Positions 34,491 to 42,662 of a stretch of 42,662 nucleotides of DNA are shown one piece after another. The notes under the pieces are model-generated. The model worked only from the letters and a program-made list of their open reading frames with translations. It ran no database searches and was not told where the DNA came from. Position 1 is the stretch's first letter. The number at the start of each line of letters is the position of its first letter. Source of the DNA: Pseudomonadota bacterium (GTDB taxonomy: Bacteria; Desulfobacterota; Binatia; UBA12015). The position numbers and the translations under genes are program-made. The stretch covers positions 1-42,662 of the forward strand of contig SXLG01000124.1 of NCBI GenBank assembly GCA_005777805.1, read 5' to 3'.

Positions 34491-36653
34491 ATGGCCCACA
34501 CTCCCCCGCCGCCGGCCGGCGCCCACGTGAGGGTTGAAGCCGGGGCATCGCCCCCCGACGCCGCGCCGGCCGCACCTCTCCCGTTGGCCGACGCCCCCGT
34601 GCCTGCCGGCGGCAGCCGCCCTCTGACAAGCACTGCAATAGCGGCCCTCCTCTATCTGGGCGTGGCGTTGTGGTCGATGCGCGATCTCCAGGGTCAGGCG
34701 TCGACCCATGTCCTGGGCCCGCCCGAGCAGGGGCCGATGTCAAATCTCTACCGAACCGATCAGGAGATGGTGCTGGGCACCGTGATCCGCAACGCACGCC
34801 TCTTCACCGAGGCCCCGGGCCGCCTCGGCGGCCCGGGGCAGTGCTTTCCCTTCCCCAAGGCTTATACGCTGGGCGAGCATATGTTCGGCAACGGAGCGCT
34901 CGCTGCGCTGCCGTGGATCCTCACCCGGGAGCCCGTCCTCTCGTACAACATCATGCTGATCTTGACGCTGTGGATCCCCGCCCTGGCCATGTACGCCTTG
35001 GCGCTCCACTTCACGCGCGATCCCCCGGCAGCCTTCCTCGCCGGACTGATCTTCGAGCTCGCCCGCCCCCGCCTGCTCGATCCCGCCCACCCCTACGTTC
35101 ATGGCGACCTGTGGGCACCGTTGATTCTCCTCTTTCTCCACCGCACGTTCGCCCGGCCGACCTGGACCAGCGCCGCTGTCCTGGGCGGACTCTTCCTCCT
35201 GCAGATGGGCGAGAGCATCTACGCATTACTCGCCACCACCCTGCTCGCGACGGCCTACGGGGCCTGTCTCGTCGTGGCGCACCGCCGCCGGCTCATGCGC
35301 GCGCTGCCCCGTCTGGCGCTCGCAGCGACCGCCGTCCTGATCGCGGCCCGTACACTCTTCCTGCCCTACCTCGAAACTGGCCGCACGTGGGGTGTTCTGC
35401 AGGGACGGGCCAGTTTTCTCGGCGCCATTCAAGAATTCGCCCCCGGAGAGAAGGCCTTCCCCGGAGCCATCGCCTCGGGACTGACCGCGATCGGCCTGCT
35501 TGACCGCGCACTGCGCCGCCGGCCCTGTGCCCACGGCGAGGATCCACGGATCCCGATCGCGCTCGCGGGATTCTTTGTCTTGTGGTGCTCCATCACCCTG
35601 CTCCCGGTCCCGGGGCTCTGGCTGCCCTCGCCGCTCCTGCTTGCCGGCGGACTCATCCCCGGACTCGACGCGGTCCGCGCGCTCTCCGCGGTACGGATCG
35701 GCGTCTACGCCCCGGTGGCGTTGCTCGCCGGTCTTGGCCTCCACGTAATCCTGACCCGCTGGCTTCGCCCGCCGGCCCTCGGCGTGATCGTGGCGATCCC
35801 CCTCGCCGCCATCGTGCTCGCGGAGGCCTTCCACCCCGCTACCGCGGTCTGGAACTTCGGGACTCCGCTCCACCTCGTACCCTGGAGGATCGCTCCTCCC
35901 GCGGCCGAGCGACGTGCGGTCGCATTGGTGGGAGCGAATCCCGGCCCCGTCCTCGAATTGCCGACGCTCGAGCGCAGAATCTTTTTGAGGAACGCGCACG
36001 CCGTCCTGCTCTCGGCCTGGCACGGACAGCCGACTTCGGCCTGCTACAACTCCTTCCAGACCGCCCTCACCGACCAGGTCTCCGAACTGTCCTTGCGAGT
36101 CCCGCTCCGACCGGCCCTCGATGCCCTCGCCGCGCTGGGATTCGGGACGCTCGCGATCCACCAGGAATCGCTCTTCCCTCGACACGCCAACTGGCTTGGC
36201 CCCCGCCTGGTCCAGAGCACGGGCCCCGCGGGCCCGCTCGCATTGATGAGCGCCCACGGCAAGCATCTCTTCTACGACATCACCGCCGCGCCGGAGATCT
36301 CCGAGGACTTTGCGCTGCTGGCACCCCCCACGGCCGCGACCAGCGCCAGACTGCACGGCCCTCGGGCTGCGCTTCGCTTCCACATCCGCAACACGGGGCG
36401 CAAGACCTTCCGCCACCCCACCCCCGTCGAACCGAGCGAGGTTGTGCTGCGCTGGCTACCGGAAGAGCATGCGGCCACCCACGAGACCCGCGCCCGGGCA
36501 CTTCTTCCTATCGCGATCGGAGCAGACGGCACACTCCCGATCGTCGTCGAAACGGAGATCCCCGTCTCGCGCGGCCGCTGGCGGGTTCAGCTCGCGCGCG
36601 CCGTCGAGCCCGGAAGAGTCCTCGGGGAGACCAGCGTCAAGGTCTTCCCCTAG
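34491..36653 (+). CDS. Large polytopic membrane protein, possible GT-C-type glycosyltransferase
   Basis: A 720-residue protein. It starts with a ~40-residue Pro/Ala-rich cytoplasmic tail, then about ten membrane helices between residues ~48 and ~450. A predominantly soluble C-terminal domain (~460-720) follows with beta-rich character. The first large loop carries charged residues (YRTDQEMVLGTVIRNARLF, GEHMFGNGALAALPWILTREP). The layout resembles GT-C glycosyltransferases and YfhO-like proteins that use polyprenyl-linked sugars, but I see no motif that proves it. The ATG at 34491 lacks a clear Shine-Dalgarno. It stands alone, convergent with the cox operon end. Confidence 0.7.
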   Translation: MAHTPPPPAGAHVRVEAGASPPDAAPAAPLPLADAPVPAGGSRPLTSTAIAALLYLGVALWSMRDLQGQASTHVLGPPEQGPMSNLYRTDQEMVLGTVIRNARLFTEAPGRLGGPGQCFPFPKAYTLGEHMFGNGALAALPWILTREPVLSYNIMLILTLWIPALAMYALALHFTRDPPAAFLAGLIFELARPRLLDPAHPYVHGDLWAPLILLFLHRTFARPTWTSAAVLGGLFLLQMGESIYALLATTLLATAYGACLVVAHRRRLMRALPRLALAATAVLIAARTLFLPYLETGRTWGVLQGRASFLGAIQEFAPGEKAFPGAIASGLTAIGLLDRALRRRPCAHGEDPRIPIALAGFFVLWCSITLLPVPGLWLPSPLLLAGGLIPGLDAVRALSAVRIGVYAPVALLAGLGLHVILTRWLRPPALGVIVAIPLAAIVLAEAFHPATAVWNFGTPLHLVPWRIAPPAAERRAVALVGANPGPVLELPTLERRIFLRNAHAVLLSAWHGQPTSACYNSFQTALTDQVSELSLRVPLRPALDALAALGFGTLAIHQESLFPRHANWLGPRLVQSTGPAGPLALMSAHGKHLFYDITAAPEISEDFALLAPPTAATSARLHGPRAALRFHIRNTGRKTFRHPTPVEPSEVVLRWLPEEHAATHETRARALLPIAIGADGTLPIVVETEIPVSRGRWRVQLARAVEPGRVLGETSVKVFP

Positions 36654-36730
36654 ATCGGACGCGCTCAATGCAGCGCGGCCAGCCGCGGATCTGCACCCCT
36701 TCAGCCCGCCCGTCCGGATAAGGTCGAACG

Positions 36731-37090
36731 CTAGGACGAAGCGGCGTCGTCCGCCGCGAGACGGGCCTGCTGACGCCGGGTCGCCCGCCAGATCATGAAT
36801 CCCCCGCCCAGCAGAATCGAGGGCGGCAAGGCAAGCATCATGATCGTGCCGGCGACGAATCCCGCCGTCCAGTCATCCGACCCATCGCCGAAGCAAACAG
36901 CGCAGGCTCGGGAAACAGCGGGGCCGGCCAGCAGCTCGAGCACGCCGATCAGGCCAAGAGCGGTCCAAATACGACGGGTTTGCGGGCCTGACACGGCGGC
37001 CAAAAGCCCCAGCGCGCCGGTCAGGCCGAGAGAGAGTCGCACGGCAGGGCCGATCGGCGGGAAATCAGTGATTCGCAGCCGCGGCTGCAT
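36731..37090 (-). CDS. Small membrane protein at the end of the cox operon (CAVC motif)
   Basis: About 119 residues with two or three membrane helices, a C-A-V-C pair (RACAVCFGDGSDDW) facing a loop, and a final helix GTIMMLALPPSILLGGGFMIWRATRR. I do not recognise a named family. The CxxC, the Gly-rich last helix and the position after coxD suggest an oxidase-associated protein, perhaps an assembly factor handling metal or disulfide (inference). Start is uncertain: ATG 37090 overlaps the end of coxD by 26 nt, GTG 37102 overlaps more, and GTG 37042 lies after the coxD stop. None has a good ribosome-binding site. Confidence 0.65.
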   Translation of the reverse strand: MQPRLRITDFPPIGPAVRLSLGLTGALGLLAAVSGPQTRRIWTALGLIGVLELLAGPAVSRACAVCFGDGSDDWTAGFVAGTIMMLALPPSILLGGGFMIWRATRRQQARLAADDAASS

Positions 37091-37439
37091 GGAAGTGGGC
37101 ACTCGCCGCCGCGTCCGTGGCCTGGCGCTGCGAGATCTCCATCTCGTGAATGCCGATATCCGGCAGCACGAACACCATCAGCACCAGCACGAGCAACAAG
37201 CTGACGCCAAGCCCCCATTTGAGGAGTCGTCCCTCGTCCTTGAGGTGCATGAAGAAGCCGGCGATCAGGAGGATCTTCGTCACGGCAATCAGCATTGCCA
37301 CGATCGAACTCGATGCGCCCGGCAGATCGAGGTAGGCAACCCCCACGGTTGCCGCCGTCAGGAATGCCAGCGCCGCGAAGACGATCAGGGTCGTCCGGAT
37401 CAACGTATCGGGATCGTGCCCGTCTGCTTGTGCACTCAT
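37065..37439 (-). CDS. coxD: Cytochrome c oxidase subunit IV (prokaryotic type)
   Basis: A 124-residue inner-membrane protein with three helices, matching the bacterial COX4/CyoD-like family: IAVTKILLIAGFFMHLKDEGRLLKW is the typical K-x-x-L-I-x-x-F-x-M-H-L segment. The C-terminus is His/Ala-rich (SAHFHAAAAANH). The ATG at 37439 is 22 nt after the coxC stop. It is the fourth gene of the oxidase operon. Confidence 0.88.
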   Translation of the reverse strand: MSAQADGHDPDTLIRTTLIVFAALAFLTAATVGVAYLDLPGASSSIVAMLIAVTKILLIAGFFMHLKDEGRLLKWGLGVSLLLVLVLMVFVLPDIGIHEMEISQRQATDAAASAHFHAAAAANH

Positions 37440-37461
37440 CACTAGAGCCCTCCCATCAGCT

Positions 37462-38040
37462 TCAGAGCAGATAGAGAATGGGGAACAGCAACACCCAGAC
37501 CAGATCGACCAGGTGCCAGTACAGGCCGGAACATTCGACGCGGTCATGGCTCGCCGCAGTGAAGTGCCCGCGAGAGGCCTGCCAGTAGATGTAGCCCAGG
37601 AGTCCCATGCCGCCGATGACGTGGAACATGTGGAGCCCGGTCAGCGTGTAATAGAAAGATCCGAAGAGGCTGGCCGAGATCGTGATGCCCTCGTGCCATT
37701 TGTGATTGTACTCGTAGGCCTTGATGCACAGGAAGATCGCGCCGCCGCCGATCGTGCAGAGCAGATAGTTCTTGAGCTTTGCCACGTTTCCGGCCTGGAT
37801 CGCCGCGATGGCAAGCACCATCGTCACCGAACTCGAGATCAGAACGAAGGTATTCAGCGTCGCCAGCGGCACTCCCATCATCGCGCGCGGCGGCACGAAG
37901 AAATGACCGCTGCCGCTGCGCAGGATGACGTAGGCACTGATCAGTCCGCCGAAAAGCATCACCTCCGAGGCGAGGAAGGCCCAGGTGCCGAGCTTCGCAT
38001 GAGAGAGGCCGGTATTGGTGCTTGCCGCATGTGCGCTCAT
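37462..38040 (-). CDS. coxC: Cytochrome c oxidase subunit III
   Basis: A 192-residue inner-membrane protein with five helices, the short subunit III form. Characteristic segments are LGTWAFLASEVMLFGGLISAYVILR (with the acidic residue in helix 1), YEYNHKWHEG, and GSFYYTLTGLHMFHVIGGM with the conserved TGLH. The ATG at 38040 has an AAGGAAG site and gives the family length. It follows coxA by 34 nt. Confidence 0.95.
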   Translation of the reverse strand: MSAHAASTNTGLSHAKLGTWAFLASEVMLFGGLISAYVILRSGSGHFFVPPRAMMGVPLATLNTFVLISSSVTMVLAIAAIQAGNVAKLKNYLLCTIGGGAIFLCIKAYEYNHKWHEGITISASLFGSFYYTLTGLHMFHVIGGMGLLGYIYWQASRGHFTAASHDRVECSGLYWHLVDLVWVLLFPILYLL

Positions 38041-38074
38041 CTTGTCTTCCTTCAAAGTCCCGCTGCGGTACCCG

Positions 38075-39832
38075 TCACGCCGCGTCCGACTGCGGCCAGT
38101 AGTCGGCCTTGCGCCCAGGCACGCTGTACTCGTAGGGGCCGCGGTGCACGACCGGCGGCGTAACAAAATTACCGTGCGGCGGCGGCGACGGGCACGCCCA
38201 CTCGAGCGTGGTCGCCTGCCATGGGTTCTCGCCGGCCTTCTCGCCCGACCAGATGCTCCAGAAGAAGTTGAAGATGAAGGGGATCTGCGCCACGGCGGTG
38301 ATCAGCGCGCCCGCGAGAATCACCGTGCTCCACCCCTGGACTGGCAAGTTGTGCCACTGCAACGTCGGATCGGCGAGCCGCCGCTGCATGCCCCACATGC
38401 CCTGGAAGAACATCGGGAAAAAGACGAGGTTCATGCCGATCAGGGTCCCGGTGAAGTGGAGCTTGCCGAGTCCCTCGTTCATCTTGCGACCGAACATCTT
38501 CGGGAACCAGTAGTAGGTCCCGCCCAGCAGGGCCACGAGCGAACCCGGCGCCACCACGTAGTGGAAGTGACCGATCACATAGTAGGTGTCATGCAAATAA
38601 AGGTCGGTCGGGGCGTAGCCGAGCGGCAGGCCGGTCAGACCGCCGATGCCGAACATCGGCAGGAACGCCAGCGCGAAGAGCATCGGTGTATTGAAGCGGA
38701 TCTGCGCGCCGCGCAGACTCAGCAGCAAGCAACTCAGCACCGCCACCGATGGCACCGAGATGGTCATCGTGGTGGTGACAAAGAGGTTGGCGATGCTGGT
38801 TCGCATTCCCGAGACGAACATATGGTGCGCCCACACCACGAAGCTGAGCGCGCCGATCAGCACGAACGAACCGACGAGTTCCTTGTAGCCAAAGATCGGC
38901 TTGCGGGTGTTGGTCGCGATGATCTCGGTCACGATGCCCATGGCCGGGAGGAGCAGCACGTAGACCTCCGGGTGTGCCAGGAACCAGAACAAATGCTGCC
39001 ACAGGAGCGGGCTGCCGCCACCGGCGCGCGGGAAGACGCTATCGCCGTAAATCATGTCCTTGGGGATGTAGAAGCTCGTGCCGGCGACCCGGTCGAGAAG
39101 CTGGAGAACCGCACCGGCCTCGAGCACCGGGAAGGCGAGCAGCAGCAGGACGGCAGTGACGAGCTGCACCCAGCAGAACACCGGCAAGCGGCCCAGGGTC
39201 ATGCCCTTGGCCCGCATGTTCAGCGTGGTGACGATGAAGTTGATCGAGCCAAGCAGCGACGAGGTGATGATCAGCACCATCGCGATCAACCAGATCGTCT
39301 GGCCCGGAGGCGCCACGACCGAGAGCGGCGCGTAGGACGTCCAGCCCGACTGAGCCGCGCCACCCGGCGCGAGAAAACTCGACATCATGACGACGCTACC
39401 GACGAAATAGACCCAGTACGACGCCATGTTGAGCCGCGGGAAAGCCATGTCTTCGGCGCCGATCTGGAGGGGCAGGACGAAGTTCCCGAAGGCCGCGACA
39501 CCCAGCGGCACGACGCCGAGAAAGATCATGATCGTGCCGTGCATGGCGCCGAGCTGGTTGTAGAAGGTCGGGTCCATGTACCCGTAGGGCATGTTGGTCT
39601 CGCCGAAGAGCCAGGCGATGAAGCCGCGCACCAGCCCCAGGTTCTCGGGATCGAAGTCGGCTCCCGGCTGCGGCCAGGCCAGCTGGTAGCGCATCAGCAG
39701 CATCATGCTGAAGCCCACCAGCAGGAAGAGGAAGGACGTGATCAGGTACTGGATGCCGATCACCTTGTGATCGACAGAGAAGATGTACTTGCGCCAGAAA
39801 CCGGTCGGCGCGGCGTGTCCGTGATCGCTCAT
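38075..39832 (-). CDS. coxA: Cytochrome c oxidase subunit I (heme-copper oxidase, aa3-like)
   Basis: Catalytic subunit of a heme-copper oxidase that reduces O2 and pumps protons; 585 residues, about 12 helices. Ligands are visible: His98 (low-spin heme, MHGT), His287 and cross-linked Tyr291 (HPEVY), His336-His337 (CuB), then His422 and His424 (GHFHYV; high-spin and low-spin hemes). AFGNFVLPLQIGAEDMAFPRLN matches the D-channel/helix III region of A-type enzymes. The residue before HPEVY is Ala, where most A1 enzymes have Gly. The ATG at 39832 overlaps the coxB stop (ATGA). Confidence 0.97.
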   Translation of the reverse strand: MSDHGHAAPTGFWRKYIFSVDHKVIGIQYLITSFLFLLVGFSMMLLMRYQLAWPQPGADFDPENLGLVRGFIAWLFGETNMPYGYMDPTFYNQLGAMHGTIMIFLGVVPLGVAAFGNFVLPLQIGAEDMAFPRLNMASYWVYFVGSVVMMSSFLAPGGAAQSGWTSYAPLSVVAPPGQTIWLIAMVLIITSSLLGSINFIVTTLNMRAKGMTLGRLPVFCWVQLVTAVLLLLAFPVLEAGAVLQLLDRVAGTSFYIPKDMIYGDSVFPRAGGGSPLLWQHLFWFLAHPEVYVLLLPAMGIVTEIIATNTRKPIFGYKELVGSFVLIGALSFVVWAHHMFVSGMRTSIANLFVTTTMTISVPSVAVLSCLLLSLRGAQIRFNTPMLFALAFLPMFGIGGLTGLPLGYAPTDLYLHDTYYVIGHFHYVVAPGSLVALLGGTYYWFPKMFGRKMNEGLGKLHFTGTLIGMNLVFFPMFFQGMWGMQRRLADPTLQWHNLPVQGWSTVILAGALITAVAQIPFIFNFFWSIWSGEKAGENPWQATTLEWACPSPPPHGNFVTPPVVHRGPYEYSVPGRKADYWPQSDAA

Positions 39833-40662
39833 GATTCCGTTCTCTCCGCTCGCCCCGGGGCCGAGGCCTGGGAGCGCGCATCCTCGAGGACGCGGCTGGC
39901 GTCGGCCGTGCCGAGCTTCAGTTCGAGCTGAGTCTTCATCCAGGCCTCGTAGTCGGCGGGTTCCTCGACGAAGACGTTGCCCACCATCTGGGTGTGGCCG
40001 AGGCCGCAGAGCTGCGCGCAGCCGATCTCGTACTTGCCAATGACATTCGGTTCGAACCAGAGCGTCGTCGTCATGCCGGGCACGATGTCCTGCTTGTTGC
40101 GGAAGTTCGTCACCTGGAAGTCGTGAATGACGTCCTTGGAGGTCATCAGCAGAGTGAAGGGCTTGCCTACGGGCACGTGGAGGTTGTTGATCGAGAGGAC
40201 GTCGTCCTTCGCGGCAGGGTCCTTGTCATCGAGGCCGATCGCGTTGCTCGCCGAGATCAGCGCGACATCGCGGCGGCCGAAGGTTCCGTCCGGCCCGGCG
40301 TACTGGAAGTTCCATGCGAACTGCTGCGCGACCAGGCGGATCTGCAAGGACTCGCCCACCGGTGGCACTTCCTGCTTGAGGTTCGCCCAGATCGGGATGC
40401 CGAAGGCCAGGATCAGCCAGACCTCGAAGGCCAGCACCAGCGCGTCGGGAATGAACGACGCCCGCTCGCCTGCGGTGTGATAGACGGCCCGGCCGCCCGG
40501 GCGCGCCCGGTAAGCCCAAAGACAGTAGGCCAGATAGACTCCCCAGATGACGAAGATCGCCACCATGACGACGTGCAGCAACGTCATCAGGGAATCGAGC
40601 TGCGCTCCGTAGCTGACAGCCACGGGCGGTATCCCCATCGCGAATCCCGGTTCCTCGTTCAC
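39829..40662 (-). CDS. coxB: Cytochrome c oxidase subunit II
   Basis: Membrane-anchored CuA subunit that receives electrons from cytochrome c, 277 residues. Two N-terminal helices (about 27-48 and 72-92) precede the periplasmic cupredoxin domain. The CuA ligands are His180 (DVIHDF), Cys215, Cys219, His223 and Met226 in GCAQLCGLGHTQM. Gln217 stands where many enzymes have the Mg-binding Glu. Helix 2 lacks the usual E-x2-W-T-x2-P opening. There is no heme c-binding C-x2-C-H, so it is a plain (not caa3) subunit II. The start is GTG 40662 with a GAGGTGAGGG site; it is the first gene of the operon. Confidence 0.95.
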   Translation of the reverse strand: MNEEPGFAMGIPPVAVSYGAQLDSLMTLLHVVMVAIFVIWGVYLAYCLWAYRARPGGRAVYHTAGERASFIPDALVLAFEVWLILAFGIPIWANLKQEVPPVGESLQIRLVAQQFAWNFQYAGPDGTFGRRDVALISASNAIGLDDKDPAAKDDVLSINNLHVPVGKPFTLLMTSKDVIHDFQVTNFRNKQDIVPGMTTTLWFEPNVIGKYEIGCAQLCGLGHTQMVGNVFVEEPADYEAWMKTQLELKLGTADASRVLEDARSQASAPGRAERTES

Positions 40663-40754
40663 GCCCTCACCTCTGCCGCAGTCCTGGTCGCGGTCGGGGG
40701 AATCCTGAAGCCCTTTTCACTAGAAGAGTCAAGCGCGGCGCAGGAGTTTTTCGA

Positions 40755-40767
40755 TAAGTCAGACTAA
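40755..40767. promoter_or_regulatory. Imperfect inverted repeat upstream of coxB
   Basis: The 13-mer taagtcagactaa is a near-perfect dyad (TAAGTC-A-GACTAA, one mismatch) in a conspicuously AT-rich patch. It lies about 95 nt upstream of the coxB GTG and 11 nt downstream of the pssA stop. A TTGACT box on the minus strand lies between it and coxB. It could be an operator for the oxidase operon; the regulator is unknown. Confidence 0.3.
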
Positions 40768-40777
40768 TTTGGCCTGA

Positions 40778-41587
40778 TCAAGCGGCCCCGGCGCCGCCAC
40801 CCGCCTGTCCGGTGCCCGGCTGCGTCCCGTGCTGAGCGCGCCCGAGAGCCCACAGTGCCGGTCCGGAAATGACATAACTGGCCAAGGCCGCGAAGAGCAC
40901 GATCTCGGGCTTGGATGCGAGCAACGTCACCAGGAGGAGCATGCCCGCAAAGACGAGCAAGGGCTGGCGGGCGCGCATGTTCAACCGTTTGAAGCTCGAA
41001 TAAGGCACCTGACTGACCATCAGAACCGCCAGCCCATAGACCATCACCAGCAGGAGGACACGCTTGGTCGCCGCCCCTTGCCCACCGAAGTGATAGAAGA
41101 GAAGGACCGTCGAAGCGACCATGTCCGCCGCTGCGGGGATCGGCAGGCCGGTGAACCGGCTGGGTTCCGCCACCGACTGGAGCACGTTGAATCGCGCGAG
41201 ACGCAGCGCGCCGCAGGCGACGAAGAGCGAGGCCGCGAGCCAGCCCCAGGCCCCCCACGGGATCAACGCCCAGCGGTAGGCCAGAAACGCGGGCGCGACA
41301 CCGAAGGACACCAGATCGGCCAGCGAATCGTACTCGACCCCGAAGGCACTGGTCGTATGCGTGAGGCGTGCGATGCGACCGTCGAGGCCGTCGCACACAT
41401 GGGCGGCCACGATACAGACCGCTGCCATCCAAAAATCGCCGCGCGAGGTCGCGATCACCGCGTAAAAGCCGAGGAAGAGCCCCACTGTCGTGAAGAGATT
41501 CGGTAGCAGGTAGATCCCCGGAACCCCCTCGCCATCCCGGCCACCCGGAATCAGGTGCACCCGCTTGTGGGGCCGATGCCGCTTCAT
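40778..41587 (-). CDS. pssA: CDP-diacylglycerol--serine O-phosphatidyltransferase
   Basis: Membrane enzyme making phosphatidylserine from CDP-diacylglycerol and serine. The 269 residues have the CDP-alcohol phosphatidyltransferase motif D-G-x2-A-R-x8-G-x3-D-x3-D from Asp69 to Asp91, with Asp66 just before. LPNLFTTVGLFLGFYA precedes it, and GLPIPAAA is typical of PssA. About seven helices follow. The ATG at 41587 overlaps the psd stop (ATGA). With Psd it makes the phosphatidylethanolamine branch. Confidence 0.95.
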   Translation of the reverse strand: MKRHRPHKRVHLIPGGRDGEGVPGIYLLPNLFTTVGLFLGFYAVIATSRGDFWMAAVCIVAAHVCDGLDGRIARLTHTTSAFGVEYDSLADLVSFGVAPAFLAYRWALIPWGAWGWLAASLFVACGALRLARFNVLQSVAEPSRFTGLPIPAAADMVASTVLLFYHFGGQGAATKRVLLLVMVYGLAVLMVSQVPYSSFKRLNMRARQPLLVFAGMLLLVTLLASKPEIVLFAALASYVISGPALWALGRAQHGTQPGTGQAGGGAGAA

Positions 41588-42297
41588 TCGAGCATCCCCA
41601 GGACCGTCTCCCCCGCTCGCACCCGATCGCCGACACGTACCGTGGGCCGGAAGGGCGGCGGCACCCAGACGTCGACTCGCGATCCCAGCTTGATCATCCC
41701 CATGCGTTCGCCCCGGCGACAACGATCGCCGGCTTTTACCCGACACACGATGCGGCGCGCCAACAGACCCGCGATCTGCACGAAGGCCATCTCGCGTCCG
41801 CTGGCGAGCCGGAGCACGACCCCGTTCTGCTCGTTGTCGAGCGAGGCCTTCTCCGAGAAAGCCGCCAAGAAGCGACCGGGGTTGTAGTGGACGCCCACCA
41901 CCTCGCCATCGGCCGGGATGCGGTTCACGTGGACGTCGAGCGGCGACATGAAGATCGCGATTCGTGCCGCCCGCCGCCGCAGGTAGCGGCCCTCGGGCAT
42001 GTCGGCATCAACGGCCACCACGCGGCCATCGGCGGGCGAGATCAGCGCCGAGTCCGCAACCACCGCGGCGCGTTCTGGATCGCGGAAGAACCACCCAAGG
42101 AAAAGCGCTGCAACGGCGCAGAGCACGCCTACCGGCCAGAGCAGGCTCGCCCCGGCGCTTGCCGCGACGGAGGCAAGGACGGCCGCGGCCGCAAACCCGC
42201 CTATCAAGGGCCAGCCGTCGCGCGCCACCGCCGGGCGTCTCGTCGTTTTGGCGCTCAGTTGCGTGCCCGGTCGACGAGCCGGCCGCTCGCCATCCAC
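41584..42297 (-). CDS. psd: Phosphatidylserine decarboxylase (short, archaeal-type)
   Basis: Pyruvoyl enzyme that decarboxylates phosphatidylserine to phosphatidylethanolamine. The proenzyme has 237 residues. Two N-terminal helices (about 29-70) lead to FFRDPER, then the triad residues Asp90 (SPADG) and His123 (DVHVNR) and the self-cleavage site Gly205-Ser206 in KLGSRVDV. The start is a GTG at 42297 that overlaps the ilvC 3' end by 43 nt. A GTG at 42228 would avoid the overlap and give 214 residues, closer to family length; neither has a clear ribosome-binding site. The ilvC-psd-pssA order recurs in deltaproteobacteria. Confidence 0.93.
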   Translation of the reverse strand: MDGERPARRPGTQLSAKTTRRPAVARDGWPLIGGFAAAAVLASVAASAGASLLWPVGVLCAVAALFLGWFFRDPERAAVVADSALISPADGRVVAVDADMPEGRYLRRRAARIAIFMSPLDVHVNRIPADGEVVGVHYNPGRFLAAFSEKASLDNEQNGVVLRLASGREMAFVQIAGLLARRIVCRVKAGDRCRRGERMGMIKLGSRVDVWVPPPFRPTVRVGDRVRAGETVLGMLE

Positions 42298-42662
42298 GGC
42301 ATCAACGCCCGAAGTCGGCCACCGACCTCTTCGATCGGGTGGTGCTCGCCCTCACGTCGGAGTTCGCGGAAGTGCGGCAAGCCGCAGCGGTACTCCTCGA
42401 GCCATTCGTCAGCGAAGGACCCGGACTGGATGTCGGCGAGAATCTTCTTCATCGCCTCGCGCGCCTCGGTGCCGATCACGCGCTTGCCACGGGTGAGGTC
42501 GCCGTACTCGGCGGTGTTGCTGATCGAGTAGCGCATATGGGCCAGCCGTCCTGGCTGCCCATGCGCACCCAGACGTCGTCGAGATCGGCGATCGGCCGCG
42601 CCGCCAGGGACGCGGTCAGCCACGCGTAGCGCTCGCGGGTGGTCGAGGTCGGCGAGATCGAC
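42255..42662 (-). CDS. ilvC: Ketol-acid reductoisomerase, C-terminal part only (incomplete at window edge)
   Basis: The last ~95 residues are an excellent match to the C-terminal knotted domain of class I IlvC (valine/isoleucine synthesis): [39 protein letters not shown] and a terminal PWM. The homology begins at about 42545. Upstream of it the frame stays open to the window edge but encodes Arg/Gly-rich sequence that does not resemble IlvC (normally ELKLIVDLIYEGG precedes). A different frame over the same 120 nt looks coding instead. Either the gene is truncated or rearranged here, or the sequence joins two unrelated pieces. Confidence 0.75.
   Translation of the reverse strand, partial: VDLADLDHPRALRVADRVPGGAADRRSRRRLGAHGQPGRLAHMRYSISNTAEYGDLTRGKRVIGTEAREAMKKILADIQSGSFADEWLEEYRCGLPHFRELRREGEHHPIEEVGGRLRALMPWMASGRLVDRARN
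42476..42661 (-). other. Overlapping, better-looking coding frame at the window edge
   Basis: In the frame starting at 42661 the sequence reads [20 protein letters not shown] and then [14 protein letters not shown], with strongly GC-rich third positions, up to about 42545. It then turns into nonsense and stops at 42476. It looks like the interior of another protein that I do not recognise, abruptly joined to the ilvC 3' end. Confidence 0.35.

Noticed and set aside
38015..39931. A 638-codon plus-strand frame opposite coxA
   Set aside because: Antisense shadow of coxA, whose ligand motifs are unmistakable; the translated product is low-complexity His/Glu/Arg-rich.

Overview
The window is about 42.7 kb of very GC-rich DNA, almost fully coding. 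It comes from a Gram-negative bacterium: there is a retrograde-lipid (Mla) ABC system, a TolC-type outer-membrane efflux protein, a PBP1B-like peptidoglycan synthase and an aa3-type cytochrome oxidase. Linkages such as usg-truA next to leuB, and ilvC-psd-pssA, together with the codon use, suggest a deltaproteobacterial-type lineage in the broad sense (Myxococcota, Desulfobacterota or Binatota-like). That placement is inference. I see no tRNA, rRNA, CRISPR array, transposase, integrase or phage gene.

Layout, left to right. An aldehyde:ferredoxin oxidoreductase (minus) lies back to back with a GT35 alpha-glucan phosphorylase (plus). A membrane-anchored SGNH hydrolase with a DUF5989-like tail and a small SxtJ-like protein follow, then a block of ~140-nt repeats. 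Next is an envelope block on the minus strand: mlaE-mlaF-mlaD-TPR lipoprotein, preceded by a PBP1B-like gene. Amino-acid metabolism comes next: threonine synthase plus a Cys/Met-metabolism PLP enzyme (plus), and leuA, leuB, usg-like, truA and a small zinc-ribbon protein (minus).

From 20.76 to 25.05 kb a plus-strand operon looks dedicated to oxidase biogenesis: secreted cupredoxin, an orphan COX2-like transmembrane hairpin, CtaB, an ABC-2 exporter pair and SCO1. Then come an O6-alkylguanine methyltransferase and a D-aminoacylase-like amidohydrolase. A YtcA-MdtN-MdtO-type efflux operon diverges from its TolC-like partner. A carotenoid oxygenase and a large polytopic membrane protein follow. The structural cytochrome oxidase operon (coxB-coxA-coxC-coxD-small membrane protein, minus) and pssA-psd-ilvC (minus) close the window; the ilvC homology breaks off about 125 nt before the window edge.

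Most genes are recognisable housekeeping or envelope families with tight ATGA/GTGA coupling. The least ordinary signal is a recurring pattern of imperfect duplications at gene ends. Short pieces that include a stop or start codon are repeated about 67-73 nt away (near 15.5, 25.05 and 25.95 kb). A ~140/147-nt repeat begins in the 3' end of the TPR lipoprotein gene, and one more 71-nt-spaced pair lies in the 34.3 kb spacer. Other points of interest are the separate oxidase-assembly operon with its orphan COX2 hairpin, the SGNH/DUF5989 fusion, the Usg pseudo-enzyme and the broken ilvC edge.
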